Assembly: GCF_016862555.1 (NCBI RefSeq)
Contig: NZ_BONE01000030.1
Location: 29,420-93,419, forward strand
Reading direction: 5' to 3'
Source of the DNA: Asanoa siamensis
Lineage (GTDB): Bacteria; Actinomycetota; Actinomycetes; Mycobacteriales; Micromonosporaceae
Length of the DNA: 64,000 nucleotides
The notes below the pieces were generated by a model. It was not told the origin of the DNA. It saw only the letters and a program-made list of their open reading frames with translations, and searched no databases. Below, in pieces: positions 15,744 through 25,034 of this stretch; positions within the stretch are counted from its first letter, which is position 1, and every line of letters starts with the position of its first letter. Position numbers and translations under genes: made by a program.

Positions 15744-17477
15744 TTGCGATTCGGACGAGCTGTGCGCGCGCTGGCGGCCGTGGCCACCGTCGCCGCGCTG
15801 GCCGCGACACCCGCGTCCGCTGTGGACGCCCCACCCGACGCGGCCGGCCCGCCGACGGTCACGAGCGCCGACATCCGCTTCGCCAGGCCGCCGGTGACGT
15901 TGCGCCACGGCAACGCCCGTGAGGCCGGCCTGACGCCTCGCTACGTCGACCGGATTCAGGACACGATCGCGTCGTTCCTCCAGCCGTCGCCGACGCATCC
16001 CATGTATCCCGGCGCCGTCGCGCTCGCCGGCCAGGACGGGGTGATCGTCGCCCACGACGCGGTCGGACACGCGTTGCGCTACGCCGACGCCGCCGGCACC
16101 GACCTGCCGCGGGACCAGTGGGTCCCCACCCGCCGCGACACCGTCTTCGACGTCGCCTCGATGACCAAGCTGTTCACCGCGATCGCCGCGGTCCAACTCG
16201 TCGAGAGCGGCCGGCTGGTGCTGGACGTCAACGTCGTGCGCTACCTCCCGGAGTTCGGCGCCCACGGCAAGGGCCACATCACGATCCGGAACCTGCTGAC
16301 CCACACGTCGGGGCTGCCGGCCGACCCGAACCCGTCGCTGTGCGCCTATCCGACGCCGGAGGAGCAGTGGGCGGCGCTGTTCGACATCGCGCCGCTCGCT
16401 CCGCCGAATACCCAGTTCCTGTACGCGGACACGAACATGATGGTGCTCGGCAAGGTGATCGAGACGATCACGGGGCAGCGGCTCGACCGGGTCGTCGAGC
16501 GGGGGATCACGGGGCCGCTGCACATGCGCGAGACGATGTTCAACCCGCCGGCGTCGCTGCGGCCGCGGATCGCGGCGACGGAATACCAGCCCGGCCGCGG
16601 CCTCGTGCGGGGCAGCGTGCAGGACGAGAACGCGTACTGCATGGGCGGTGTCTCGGGTCATGCCGGTGTCTTCTCGACCGCCCGCGACCTTGCGACGCTG
16701 GCGCAGGCACTGCTCAACGGCGGCGCGTACGGCCGGGCCCGGATCCTCTCGTCCCGGTCGACCCGGGCGTTGTTCACGGACTACAACGGCGCGTTCCCGA
16801 CCCACGCGCACGGGCTGGGCTTCGAGCTCGACCAGCGGCGCTACATGGGCGCGCTCAGCTCGCCCGTCACGGCCGGGCACACCGGTTTCACCGGTACGTC
16901 GATCGTACTCGACCCGCTAGCGCACTCGTTCGCGATCCTGCTGACCAACCGCGTGCACCCGACCCGGGAGTGGGGCAACAACAACCCGTCCCGCGCCGCC
17001 GTCGGCACGGACCTGGCGCGCGCGTTGCCGGTGCGACCGAGCCAGGGACCGACCGCCTGGTACGCGGACGGCAGCGGCACCCTGACGATCCCGCTGCGCG
17101 GTGGCACGCGGCTCGCGTTCGACCTCTGGTACGACACGGCCGACACCGACGCGGGCGCGGTCGAGGCGTCGACCGACGGCGGCCGCACCTGGCGGCTGGT
17201 GCCGCTGCTGCTGCGGGCGCCGGGCCACCGGTGGCATACCGACGGGACGTTCAGCGGCTTCGAGGGCCGGCAGTGGCTGACGGTCGCCGCGTCGCTGCCG
17301 GCGGGCACCACGGACCTGCGCTGGCGGGCGACGACGGGCGCGCCGCCGCAGGGACGCGGGATCTACGTCGACGCGGTACGCGTACACGGCCCGTCGGGTG
17401 TCGTGGTCTTCGACGACCGCCGCCCGCGCGACGCGGCCCTCTTCCGCGCGCACGGCTGGACAGCGAGCCGCGACTGA
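15744..17477 (+). CDS. Secreted serine beta-lactamase-like hydrolase
   Basis: This 577-residue exported protein starts at a TTG (15744) after GGGGAG. A signal peptide (AVATVAALAATPASA) is followed by a beta-lactamase/DD-peptidase class C domain (about 60-420). The nucleophile motif is S139-M-T-K142, the Tyr motif lies in YADTN, and the third motif is represented by HTGFTG. The C-terminal 140 residues are a beta-sandwich (ASTDGGRTWRLVP, IYVDAVRVHG) likely to bind carbohydrate or cell wall. Activity may be esterase, DD-peptidase or beta-lactamase-like. A 63-base gap with its own start site separates it from the sugar operon, so co-transcription is uncertain. Confidence 0.85.
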   Translation: MRFGRAVRALAAVATVAALAATPASAVDAPPDAAGPPTVTSADIRFARPPVTLRHGNAREAGLTPRYVDRIQDTIASFLQPSPTHPMYPGAVALAGQDGVIVAHDAVGHALRYADAAGTDLPRDQWVPTRRDTVFDVASMTKLFTAIAAVQLVESGRLVLDVNVVRYLPEFGAHGKGHITIRNLLTHTSGLPADPNPSLCAYPTPEEQWAALFDIAPLAPPNTQFLYADTNMMVLGKVIETITGQRLDRVVERGITGPLHMRETMFNPPASLRPRIAATEYQPGRGLVRGSVQDENAYCMGGVSGHAGVFSTARDLATLAQALLNGGAYGRARILSSRSTRALFTDYNGAFPTHAHGLGFELDQRRYMGALSSPVTAGHTGFTGTSIVLDPLAHSFAILLTNRVHPTREWGNNNPSRAAVGTDLARALPVRPSQGPTAWYADGSGTLTIPLRGGTRLAFDLWYDTADTDAGAVEASTDGGRTWRLVPLLLRAPGHRWHTDGTFSGFEGRQWLTVAASLPAGTTDLRWRATTGAPPQGRGIYVDAVRVHGPSGVVVFDDRRPRDAALFRAHGWTASRD

Positions 17478-17491
17478 GTAACGTCGCGCGG

Positions 17492-18076
17492 GTGACCGTC
17501 ACCGTGCGCCCGGCCAACGAGGCGAGCTGGGACGATCTGCGGGCCGTGTTCGGCACCCGCGGCGACCCGGCGAACTGCCAGTGCCAGTGGTTCAAGGCCC
17601 GCGACGTGTGGGCGCTGCCGAAACAGGAGCGGGTGGACCGCCTGCGCGCCCAGACCCACTGCGACGCGCCGGACGCGGCGCGGACCAGCGGCCTGGTGGC
17701 CTACCTGGACGACGAGCCGGTGGGTTGGTGCGCGGTCGAGCCGCGGGTGGCCTACGAACGCCTGCTCCGCGCCCGGGTGCCGTGGTCGGGCCGCGACGAG
17801 GACAAGCAGGACCCGGACGTCTGGGCGGTGACGTGCTTCGTGACCCGCGCGGGCTACCGCCGGCGCGGGGTGAGCCGGGCCCTGGCGAAGGCGGCGGTCG
17901 ACTTCGCCCGCGCGCGCGGCGCCTGCGCGATCGAGGGCTACCCGATGCGCGTGGAGGAGGGCCAGACAGGCGGCGGCGAACTCTTCGTGGGGGTCGCCAC
18001 GGTCTTCGCGGAGGCAGGCTTCAAAGAGGTCAGCACCCCCACGCTCCGCCGCGTCGTCATGCGGGTCGACTTCTGA
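17492..18076 (+). CDS. GNAT-family N-acetyltransferase
   Basis: This 194-residue cytosolic protein has the acetyl-CoA-binding motif VTCFVTRAGYRRRGVSRALAKAAV (about 113-136) typical of GNAT enzymes, preceded by GWCAVEPRVAYERL. An early CQCQWF (about 30-35) marks a subgroup common in actinomycetes. The GTG at 17492 lies seven bases after TAACGT, consistent with a leaderless message. The acceptor is unknown. A partly duplicated copy of its last 21 bases follows the stop. Confidence 0.85.
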   Translation: MTVTVRPANEASWDDLRAVFGTRGDPANCQCQWFKARDVWALPKQERVDRLRAQTHCDAPDAARTSGLVAYLDDEPVGWCAVEPRVAYERLLRARVPWSGRDEDKQDPDVWAVTCFVTRAGYRRRGVSRALAKAAVDFARARGACAIEGYPMRVEEGQTGGGELFVGVATVFAEAGFKEVSTPTLRRVVMRVDF

Positions 18077-18124
18077 CCGAACCCGACCCGTCGCCATGGC
18101 GTTATGCAGGTCGACATCTGGCCG
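18059..18124. repeat. Direct repeat of the GNAT gene's 3' end
   Basis: ATGCGGGTCGACTTCTGACCG (18059-18078 and one more base) recurs as ATGCAGGTCGACATCTGGCC plus G at 18104-18124, with 18 of 21 bases identical. The first copy spans the stop codon of the acetyltransferase; the second lies in the intergenic space. It is probably a small slip duplication. Confidence 0.5.
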
Positions 18125-18215
18125 TACGTAGGTAGACGTGGCGCGGCCGCCGCGCGATCGTCTGTGCGTTGTGGACAGGACGGCGGATTCGGCAACGACC
18201 TGAGGAGTTCGACGC

Positions 18216-18971
18216 ATGGTGGCGGATGCCCACGACGGACATGTCCCGGAACAAGCCACGGGCGGGCGGGCCCTCGACCTCCTGGACAAGGCGATCGGCC
18301 TGCAGAGCCCGCTGGTGCGTAAGAACATCGCCCGGGCGCGGCAGCGGAACCCGGAGGCGACGCCGGCGGAGGTGATCCGCACTCTGGAGCGGATCTACGT
18401 CAGCACCTTGACCGGTACGGGCGCCGCGGTCGGGGGGACCGCGGCCGCTCCCGGTGTCGGCACGGGTGTCGCGCTCGCGCTGTCCGCGGGTGAGTTTCTC
18501 TCGTCCCTCGAGCTGAGCGCCCTGTTCGCGCTCTCGATCGCCGAGATCCACGGCGTCCCGATCGACGAGCTCGAACGACGCCGCACGATCGTCATGGGGA
18601 TCATGCTCGGCGGGAGCGGCGCCACCACCATCGGCAAGGTCGCCGAGCGTACGGGGCAGCACTGGGGACGGCAGGTCGTCGCCAAGGTGCCCGTCGAGGC
18701 CCTGCGCCAGATCAACCGGGTGCTGGGGAGGCACTTCGTCACGAAGTACGGGACCAAACAGGGGATTATCGTGCTCGGTCGGGTGGCGCCGTTCGGGATC
18801 GGGGCGGTGATCGGGGGTGGCGCCAACGCCGCGCTGGCCGCGTTGGCGGTGAAGGCCGCTCGCCGCGCCTTCGGCGACCCGCCGACCTCCTGGCCGACAC
18901 CCGTGGGTGGCGCGGGCGAGAGCCTAGGCCACCGCGCCGCTCGGGCGGGTGTGGAGGGCGGCCAGGGCTGA
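18216..18971 (+). CDS. Hypothetical membrane-associated protein (EcsC/DUF697-like look)
   Basis: This 251-residue protein starts at ATG 18216 after TGAGGAG. Residues of about 70-105 form a small-residue hydrophobic segment (GTGAAVGGTAAAPGVGTGVA), followed by LSSLELSALFALSIAEIHG. Two more hydrophobic Gly/Ala stretches lie near 125-145 and 185-215 (FGIGAVIGGGANAALAALAV). Such Gly/Ala helical pairs occur in EcsC-like and DUF697 proteins, but the match is only by eye. The 3' end overlaps the convergent glycosyltransferase gene by 48 bases. Confidence 0.65.
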   Translation: MVADAHDGHVPEQATGGRALDLLDKAIGLQSPLVRKNIARARQRNPEATPAEVIRTLERIYVSTLTGTGAAVGGTAAAPGVGTGVALALSAGEFLSSLELSALFALSIAEIHGVPIDELERRRTIVMGIMLGGSGATTIGKVAERTGQHWGRQVVAKVPVEALRQINRVLGRHFVTKYGTKQGIIVLGRVAPFGIGAVIGGGANAALAALAVKAARRAFGDPPTSWPTPVGGAGESLGHRAARAGVEGGQG

Positions 18972-20126
18972 GTAGACCGACGACAGCTGCGCCGCTACGC
19001 GCTTCCAGGAGTAGACCTGGCGGGCTCGGTCGATCGCTGCCGTCGCGTAGGCCAGGTGGCGGACCGGGTCGCCCAGCAGCCGGCGGATCGCCGTGCCCAG
19101 CGCCCGGGGGTCCCGCGGCGATACCAGGTCGCCCGTCAAACCCTCCACCACCGTCTCCGCGATGCCGCCCACCGCCGTGCCCACCACCGGGACGCCGCAG
19201 GCCATCGCTTCCAGCGGGCTCAGGCCGAACGGCTCGTACCACGGTGCCGCCACCAGCAGGTCCGCCGAGCGGTACCAGAGTGGCATCTCCCGGCGGGGGA
19301 CCCCGCCGACGAGCTGGACGCGGTCGCCCACGTCGAGGCGGTCCGCCAGCTCGCGCAGCTCGCGCGCCGCCGGGTCCGTGCCGAGTGCCTCCGCCGGTGG
19401 GCCGCCGACCACCACGCACTCCGCGTCGGGGACGAGGCGCAGCGCCGCGATCAGGTCCTGGTGGCCCTTGCGGGACGTGAGCGCGCCGACCGAGAGCACC
19501 CGCCGGCGTGGGCCGCGCGGCTGGGCCGGGCCCTCCGGCTGGAACAGGTCGTCGTCGACGCCGCCGGGGATCAGGACCAGGCGCGAGCGTGGTACGCCCA
19601 TCCGGACCAGTTCCCGCAGCTCGTCCTGGCTCTGCGCCACCACCTGGTCGACCGCGCGGCCGAGCACGCGCTCGTAGCCGATCCGCTGCGGCGGCCCGTC
19701 GAACGCGTTGTTGCGCCGCGCCGCCGTGCCCAGGTCGTGGTACGACTGCACGACCGGCACACCCGTCTGCCGGCCCGCCGTGACCGCGGCCAGGCCGCTG
19801 GTCCAGAAATGGGCGTGGGCCACCGCGGGCGTCCAGCCGCCGCGCCAGGAGTCGACGAGCCAGCGCGAGAAATCTTTCGTGTACGGCAGCAGCTCGCTGT
19901 CGGAGAGCATCCGGGCGGGGCCGGCCGGCACCCGGACGACCGTGACGCCGCCCACCGTCGTGTCGGCGGCACCCGGGCCGTCGGAGGCGACCCGGCGCGT
20001 GTAGACCCGGACGTCGTGGCCGGCGGCCGCGAGCGCGGACGACAGGTCGCCGACGTAGGCACCGCGACCGCCGCGCATCGCCCCGTCGGACGGGTCCGCG
20101 TGCTCGGAGATCATCGCGATGCGCAT
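18924..20126 (-). CDS. GT4-family glycosyltransferase
   Basis: This 400-residue cytosolic GT-B enzyme has the N-terminal GGRGAYVGDLSSALAAAGHDV loop that closes over the acceptor (about 20-40), a central VLSVGALTSRKGHQDLI (about 210-226), and the donor-site EX7E region PWYEPFGLSPLEAMACGVPVVGT (about 300-322). It should transfer a sugar from a nucleotide donor, as sucrose-phosphate-synthase-like or mannosyl/glucosyl GT4 enzymes do. The ATG at 20126 follows GGGAGGA at good spacing and was preferred to an ATG 39 bases upstream. The acceptor is unknown. Confidence 0.88.
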   Translation of the reverse strand: MRIAMISEHADPSDGAMRGGRGAYVGDLSSALAAAGHDVRVYTRRVASDGPGAADTTVGGVTVVRVPAGPARMLSDSELLPYTKDFSRWLVDSWRGGWTPAVAHAHFWTSGLAAVTAGRQTGVPVVQSYHDLGTAARRNNAFDGPPQRIGYERVLGRAVDQVVAQSQDELRELVRMGVPRSRLVLIPGGVDDDLFQPEGPAQPRGPRRRVLSVGALTSRKGHQDLIAALRLVPDAECVVVGGPPAEALGTDPAARELRELADRLDVGDRVQLVGGVPRREMPLWYRSADLLVAAPWYEPFGLSPLEAMACGVPVVGTAVGGIAETVVEGLTGDLVSPRDPRALGTAIRRLLGDPVRHLAYATAAIDRARQVYSWKRVAAQLSSVYSALAALHTRPSGAVA

Positions 20127-20277
20127 GCGTTCATCCTCCCGCGCCGAACCGGCGTACCCGATCAAGTCTGGCCTTTTCTGGAGATTTCGCTCGTGACGTT
20201 GGCCTCACCAGGGCTCAGAGGTATCCCCAAGCGCCGGCCCTAAACATCACCGGCCCCGCATGTACCAGCAGGTCGCG

Positions 20278-20303
20278 GTTTGCGAGCCGGTTGCTCTGGG
20301 TAC
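20278..20303 (+). promoter_or_regulatory. SigB-like promoter (GTTT-N16-GGGTAC)
   Basis: GTTT (20278-20281) and GGGTAC (20298-20303) are 16 bases apart, matching the consensus GNNT-N14-16-GGGTA(C/T) of SigB-type general stress sigma factors in streptomycetes. It precedes the YihY gene (start 20336) with a leader of about 25 bases. Confidence 0.6.
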
Positions 20304-20335
20304 GAACGGCCGCGCTCACAGTGAAGGGCGGACAC

Positions 20336-21301
20336 ATGGCGACGACGGCCGGCCTCGACCTCGAACCCTCGGCGCTGCCGCGGCGGATCCGTCAGCTCCG
20401 CTGGCGCACCTGGCGCGGGGTGCTGGTGCGCGCGGGCAAGGGGTTCGTCAAGGACAACTGCTCCGACTGGGCGGCGAGCCTGACCTACTACACGGTGCTG
20501 GCGCTGTTCCCGTCGGCGATCGTGGTGGTCGCGCTGGTCAACCTCGTCTCGCAGGGCGACCGGACCGTCGACACCGTGGTCGGGCTGCTGCGCGACATGG
20601 GCGCGTCGTCCGTGGTCAACAAGCCCGGCGTGGTCGACGCGATCCGCGCCGTCGTGGAGCAGAAGAGCGCGGCCGGCGTGCTGCTGAGCTTCGGTCTGCT
20701 CACCGCGATCTGGTCGGCGTCCGGCTACGTGGGCGGTTTCACCCGGGCGTCCAACGCGGTGTACGGCGTCGAGGAGGGCCGCCCGTTCTGGAAGCTGCGC
20801 CCCCTGCAGATCGCGCTGACCGTGGCCGGCCTGCTGCTGCTCGCGATCGTCGCCGTCATGCTGATCGTCAGCGGGTCCGTGACCACCGCGCTCGGCGAGC
20901 GGCTCGGCCTGGGCGAGGCGCCCCGGCTGGCCTGGACCGTCGCCAAGTGGCCGCTGCTCGTGGCGATCGCGATGCTGCTGCTGGCGATGCTGTTCTGGAT
21001 CGCGCCCAACGTGCGCCAGCCGAAGTTCCGCTGGCTCACGGTCGGCGGGTTCGTGGCACTGCTCGCCACCGGGCTGGCCTCGTTCGGGTTCGGGCTCTAC
21101 GTAGCCAACTTCGACTCCTACGACAAGACGTACGGGAGTCTCGGCGCGGTCATCGCCTTCCTGGTCTGGGTCTACCTGGTCAACTCGGCGATCCTGTTCG
21201 GCGTGGAGGTCAACGCCGAGGTGCAGCGGGGTCGCGAGCTGCAGGCGGGAGCCGACAAGGTCGAGGACCCGGTGCTGCCGCCGCGTACACCTGCGGAGTG
21301 A
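20336..21301 (+). CDS. YihY/BrkB-family inner-membrane protein
   Basis: This 321-residue protein has about six helices and the family pattern: FVKDNCSDWAASLTYYTVLALFPSAIVVVAL near the N-terminus (about 38-70), LLTAIWSASGYVGGFTRASNAVYGVEEGRPFWKLR in the middle, and the final VYLVNSAILFGVEVNAE. The family is widespread and was once called ribonuclease BN by mistake; its true role is unclear, possibly transport or envelope stability. The ATG at 20336 follows GAAGGGCGG. A SigB-like promoter lies just upstream, so stress induction is likely. Confidence 0.88.
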   Translation: MATTAGLDLEPSALPRRIRQLRWRTWRGVLVRAGKGFVKDNCSDWAASLTYYTVLALFPSAIVVVALVNLVSQGDRTVDTVVGLLRDMGASSVVNKPGVVDAIRAVVEQKSAAGVLLSFGLLTAIWSASGYVGGFTRASNAVYGVEEGRPFWKLRPLQIALTVAGLLLLAIVAVMLIVSGSVTTALGERLGLGEAPRLAWTVAKWPLLVAIAMLLLAMLFWIAPNVRQPKFRWLTVGGFVALLATGLASFGFGLYVANFDSYDKTYGSLGAVIAFLVWVYLVNSAILFGVEVNAEVQRGRELQAGADKVEDPVLPPRTPAE

Positions 21302-21323
21302 CACCACTGGGACGGGTGTTCCG

Positions 21324-21348
21324 GTTTAGCCGCCGGACCCCGGGGTAG
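21324..21348 (+). promoter_or_regulatory. Second SigB-like promoter (GTTT-N15-GGGTAG)
   Basis: GTTT (21324-21327) and GGGTAG (21343-21348) are 15 bases apart. The ATG of the DUF2795 gene (21359) lies ten bases further on, so the message is nearly or fully leaderless. Confidence 0.6.
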
Positions 21349-21358
21349 CCCAAAACGC

Positions 21359-21769
21359 ATGGAACGGGGCAACGCAAAACACAGTCCACGTGTCGACGAC
21401 GAGCTCGCGCATGAGGTCGACGGCATCGTGAAGGGCACCGCCGGCGGTCGCGCCGAGGAGTTCCGTGAGGCGGAACCGTCGGGCGACGACCAACCGGAGG
21501 CGAGCATGGTGCCCGAGGGCGACGACGGCACCGGCGCGCCGCAGGGCATGACGGCGCAGGAGGTCGAGCAGCGCAGCAGGTTCGGGCGGTACATCAACCG
21601 CACCGCGCTGCCCGGCGACCGCGACCGGCTGCGCAAGGACGCCGAGTCCAACGAGGCGCCCGACGACGTGCTCGCACAGATCGACCGGCTCCCCACCGGA
21701 GTCCGGTTCCAGACGGTGTCCGAGGCCTGGGCCGCGCTCGGCCACCGGAACGAGACACAACGCTGGTGA
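21359..21769 (+). CDS. DUF2795-domain protein
   Basis: This 136-residue hydrophilic, acidic cytosolic protein has a low-complexity N-terminal half (GDDQPEASMVPEGDDGTGAP). Its C-terminal half, with RTALPGDRDRLRKDAESNEAPDDVLAQIDRLP, matches DUF2795-like small proteins common in actinomycetes. No enzyme motif is present. The SigB-like promoter immediately upstream and the YihY and cyclase-like neighbours suggest a general stress role. Confidence 0.75.
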   Translation: MERGNAKHSPRVDDELAHEVDGIVKGTAGGRAEEFREAEPSGDDQPEASMVPEGDDGTGAPQGMTAQEVEQRSRFGRYINRTALPGDRDRLRKDAESNEAPDDVLAQIDRLPTGVRFQTVSEAWAALGHRNETQRW

Positions 21770-21818
21770 CTGTCCGCCCAGGTGCGGGCACCAGCTGACT
21801 GAGGAGGTATCAAGCCAC

Positions 21819-22280
21819 ATGGGTGGCGTGACCAAGTCCGTCGACGTCGCGGTGCCGGTGCGCACCGCCTACAACCAGTGGACCCAGTTCGAGGAGTTCC
21901 CCCGCTTCATGGAGGGGGTCCAGGAGATCCGCCAGCTCGACGACACCACGACGCACTGGAAGACCGAGATCGCCGGTGTGAAGCGGGAGTTCGACGCCCG
22001 GATCACCGAACAGCTCCCGGACGAGCGGGTCGCCTGGACCTCCGTGGGCGGCACGAAGCAGTCCGGCGTGGTGACGTTCCACCGGCTCGACGCCGATCAC
22101 ACGCGGGTGACCGCGCAGATGGAGTTCGAGCCGGACGGCATGATCGAGAAGGCCGGCGAGAAGCTGCACGTGGTCGACCGCCGGGTCGAGGGTGACCTCA
22201 AGCGGTTCAAGGAGTTCATCGAGAGCCGCGGCGCCGAGACAGGTGGCTGGCGCGGCGAGGTGGACCGGCCGACGCCGTAA
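21819..22280 (+). CDS. SRPBCC (cyclase/dehydrase-like) protein
   Basis: This 153-residue protein begins MGGVTKSVDVAVPVRTAYNQWTQFEEFPRFM, the N-terminal strand and helix of the START/SRPBCC helix-grip fold, followed by strands with WKTEIAGVKREFDARI and the long C-terminal helix EGDLKRFKEFIESRG. Members of this polyketide cyclase/dehydrase-like group bind a hydrophobic ligand; in this stand-alone form they are often stress-induced. GAGGAGG-type purines precede the ATG. It lies 49 bases after the DUF2795 gene and ends at a strong terminator. Confidence 0.85.
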   Translation: MGGVTKSVDVAVPVRTAYNQWTQFEEFPRFMEGVQEIRQLDDTTTHWKTEIAGVKREFDARITEQLPDERVAWTSVGGTKQSGVVTFHRLDADHTRVTAQMEFEPDGMIEKAGEKLHVVDRRVEGDLKRFKEFIESRGAETGGWRGEVDRPTP

Positions 22281-22294
22281 CGAGAGATCAGGAC

Positions 22295-22324
22295 GGGCCC
22301 GCGCGGGAACGCGCGGGCCCTTTC

Positions 22325-22325
<1 letters not shown>
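22295..22325 (+). terminator. Rho-independent terminator between convergent genes
   Basis: GGGCCCGCGCG (22295-22305) pairs with CGCGCGGGCCC (22310-22320) around the loop GGAA, followed by TTTCCT. It separates the cyclase-like gene from the convergent cbiO gene. Confidence 0.85.
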
Positions 22326-23100
<775 letters not shown>

Positions 23101-23104
<4 letters not shown>

Positions 23105-23862
23105 GCGAGCACCGCCACGAGAGCGATGGCGGCGGCGGCGAGCGGCAGAGCGGCCGAACGTGCCCAGTCAAATGTGGTCGCGCCGGGGCCTTCGGGCCGG
23201 GGGAGCCGGCCGTTGTAGCCGCGGGCCACCATGGCCAGGTAGACGCGCTCGCCGCGCTCGTAGGACCGGATGAACAGCGCGCCGACCCCGACCGCGAACG
23301 CCTTGACCTGCCACAGGAAGCGCGGGTCGTAGCCACGGGAGAGCCGCGCCACGCGCATGCGGCGGGCGTCGTCGGCGAGGATGTCGAGGTATCGGAGCAT
23401 GAAAGTCGCGATCTGGGTGAAGACCTGCGGGCAGCGTAGCCGGTCGAGGCCCAGCAGCAGGTCGCGGGCCGTGGTCGTGGCCGCCAGCAGCAGCGAGGCG
23501 AGCACGCCCAGCGTGCCCTTGGCCAAGATGTTCCAGGCGCCGTGCAGGCCGTCGATCGACAGCGACATGCCGAGCCACTCGGTGCGCTCGCCGTGCCCCG
23601 CGAACGGCAGGGCGATGGCCAGCAGCACGAACGGGAGCTCGATCGTGGCCCGCTTGGCCAGCCAGAGCGGCGGCACCTTGGCGAGGACCAGCACCCCCAC
23701 GAGAAGCACCAGGTAGCCGGCGAAGGCCAGGAACTTCTCGCGGGGGGTGACCACCACCACGATCGTGAACAGCAGGGTCGCGACGATCTTCACCTCGGCC
23801 GGCAGCCGGTGGACCCGGCTGTCGTGGTCGAGGTGCAGCGGGTGCGCGTGGCCCGCGCCCAT
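23101..23862 (-). CDS. cbiQ: ECF transporter T component
   Basis: This 253-residue membrane protein has about five helices. The two coupling-helix motifs that grip the ATPases appear as DDARRMRVARLSRGYDPRF (with the Ala-Arg-Gly type core ARLSRG) and RVYLAMVARGYNGRLP (MVARGY). The N-terminus is rich in His and Asp (GAGHAHPLHLDHDSRVHRL), a feature of CbiQ proteins in metal systems. Start and stop overlap the neighbouring genes (TGATG and ATGA). Confidence 0.92.
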
Positions 23863-24254
23863 CAGGCGCTCGTCGCTCCGGAGGCCGCGCGGTCTCCGTC
23901 GTTCTCGTGCTCGTCATGGTTGCCGCGACGGCGGACCAGCCAGAACACGCCACCGCCGATCGCGAACGTGACCGCGACGCCCAGGATGCCGGACAGTCCC
24001 GTCGAGAGGTATTCGTTGTCGATGCCCTTGATGCCGTAGTCGGCCAGCGGGCTGTCCTTCATCTGGTGGTCCTGCTCCTGCTGGGCCATGCAGGTGCCAC
24101 CGGTGATGTTGTCGTCGGCGTCGAACGTGCAGCCCTCGCGGGCGGCGGCGTCGAGGCCGTCGGGGCTCGACGAGGCGAAGCTGGAGACCACACCCGCGAG
24201 CAGCGCGGCGACCAGCAGGCCGCCGGCGACGAACCAACCGAGTCGCTTCCTCAT
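23862..24254 (-). CDS. cbiN: PDGLE-domain (CbiN/NikN-like) transporter subunit
   Basis: This 130-residue protein has an N-terminal helix (FVAGGLLVAALLAGVVSSFA), the extracytoplasmic SSSPDGLDAAARE motif that defines the PDGLE family, and a C-terminal helix (LSGILGVAVTFAIGGGVFWLV) with a His/Asp/Glu-rich tail (NHDEHENDGD). It stabilises metal loading of CbiM in Ni/Co ECF systems. The insert with two Cys (GCTFDADDNITGGTC) is larger than usual. It overlaps cbiM (ATGA) and cbiQ. Confidence 0.85.
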   Translation of the reverse strand: MRKRLGWFVAGGLLVAALLAGVVSSFASSSPDGLDAAAREGCTFDADDNITGGTCMAQQEQDHQMKDSPLADYGIKGIDNEYLSTGLSGILGVAVTFAIGGGVFWLVRRRGNHDEHENDGDRAASGATSA

Positions 24255-24964
24255 GCCTGCGCTCCAACGGTCTTCTGGGTGGCGACGGCCGGGCGGGTGG
24301 TGCGGAACCGGCGCAGCGCGTAGACCAGGTCGGGCCGGACCCGGGCGACGGTCGCGACGGTGACCGCCGCGATCAGACCCTCGCCGATGCCGATCAGGAC
24401 GTGCGCGCCGGCCATCGAGGCGGCGATCGTGCCGAGCGAGAGCTCCGTGGTGCCGCCCAGCGCGTACTCGATGACGAACGCCTGCGACGCGACGACCACG
24501 CTGACGATCGAGGCCACGAACGCGGTGACCGCGACGCCGCGCGGCGTCTTCGGCAGCAGCCGCAGCAGGCCAGCGACCAGCAGGTAGCCGGCCGCCGTGC
24601 CGATCACCGCCATGTTGGTGATGTTGAGGCCGAGCGCGGTCAGGCCGCCGTCGGCGAAGAGCAGGCACTGGATGATCAGCACGGTCGAGACGCAGAGCGC
24701 GCCGACCCAGGGGCCGACCAGCACCACCGCGAGCGTGCCGCCGAGCAGGTGACCGGAGACGCCCGGGAGCACCTGGAAGTTGAGCATCTGTACCGCGAAG
24801 ATGAATGCCGCGACCAGGCCGGCCATCGGGGCCAACCGGTCGTCGAGGTCGGCGCGTCCGCGCCATACGCAGATCGCCAGCGCCGCCGCCGCGATGGCGG
24901 CGAAGACCGCCGACACCTGGGCGTTGACGATGCCGTTGGCGATGTGCATCGCCACACCGTTCAT
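24251..24964 (-). CDS. cbiM: CbiM/NikM-type metal-binding S component
   Basis: This membrane protein (237 residues from ATG 24964) has about seven helices and the CbiM motifs HIANGIVNAQ, LNFQVLPGVSGHLLGGTLAVVLVGPW and CLLFADGGLTALGLNITNMA. In known NikM/CbiM proteins Met1 and His2 of the mature chain coordinate the metal. Here a GGGGAGGGG ribosome site favours ATG 24964 (MNGVAMHI), whereas the functional N-terminus would be the internal ATG at 24949 (MHIANG). A Nur-like operator lies about 95 bases upstream, so nickel is the most likely substrate. Confidence 0.9.
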   Translation of the reverse strand: MNGVAMHIANGIVNAQVSAVFAAIAAAALAICVWRGRADLDDRLAPMAGLVAAFIFAVQMLNFQVLPGVSGHLLGGTLAVVLVGPWVGALCVSTVLIIQCLLFADGGLTALGLNITNMAVIGTAAGYLLVAGLLRLLPKTPRGVAVTAFVASIVSVVVASQAFVIEYALGGTTELSLGTIAASMAGAHVLIGIGEGLIAAVTVATVARVRPDLVYALRRFRTTRPAVATQKTVGAQA

Positions 24965-25034
24965 GGACCCCTCCCCGAGGCGATCGAGCCGCCGGGCGTC
25001 GATCGTGACGCGCCGTGGCGGCGAGGTCGCCGGT

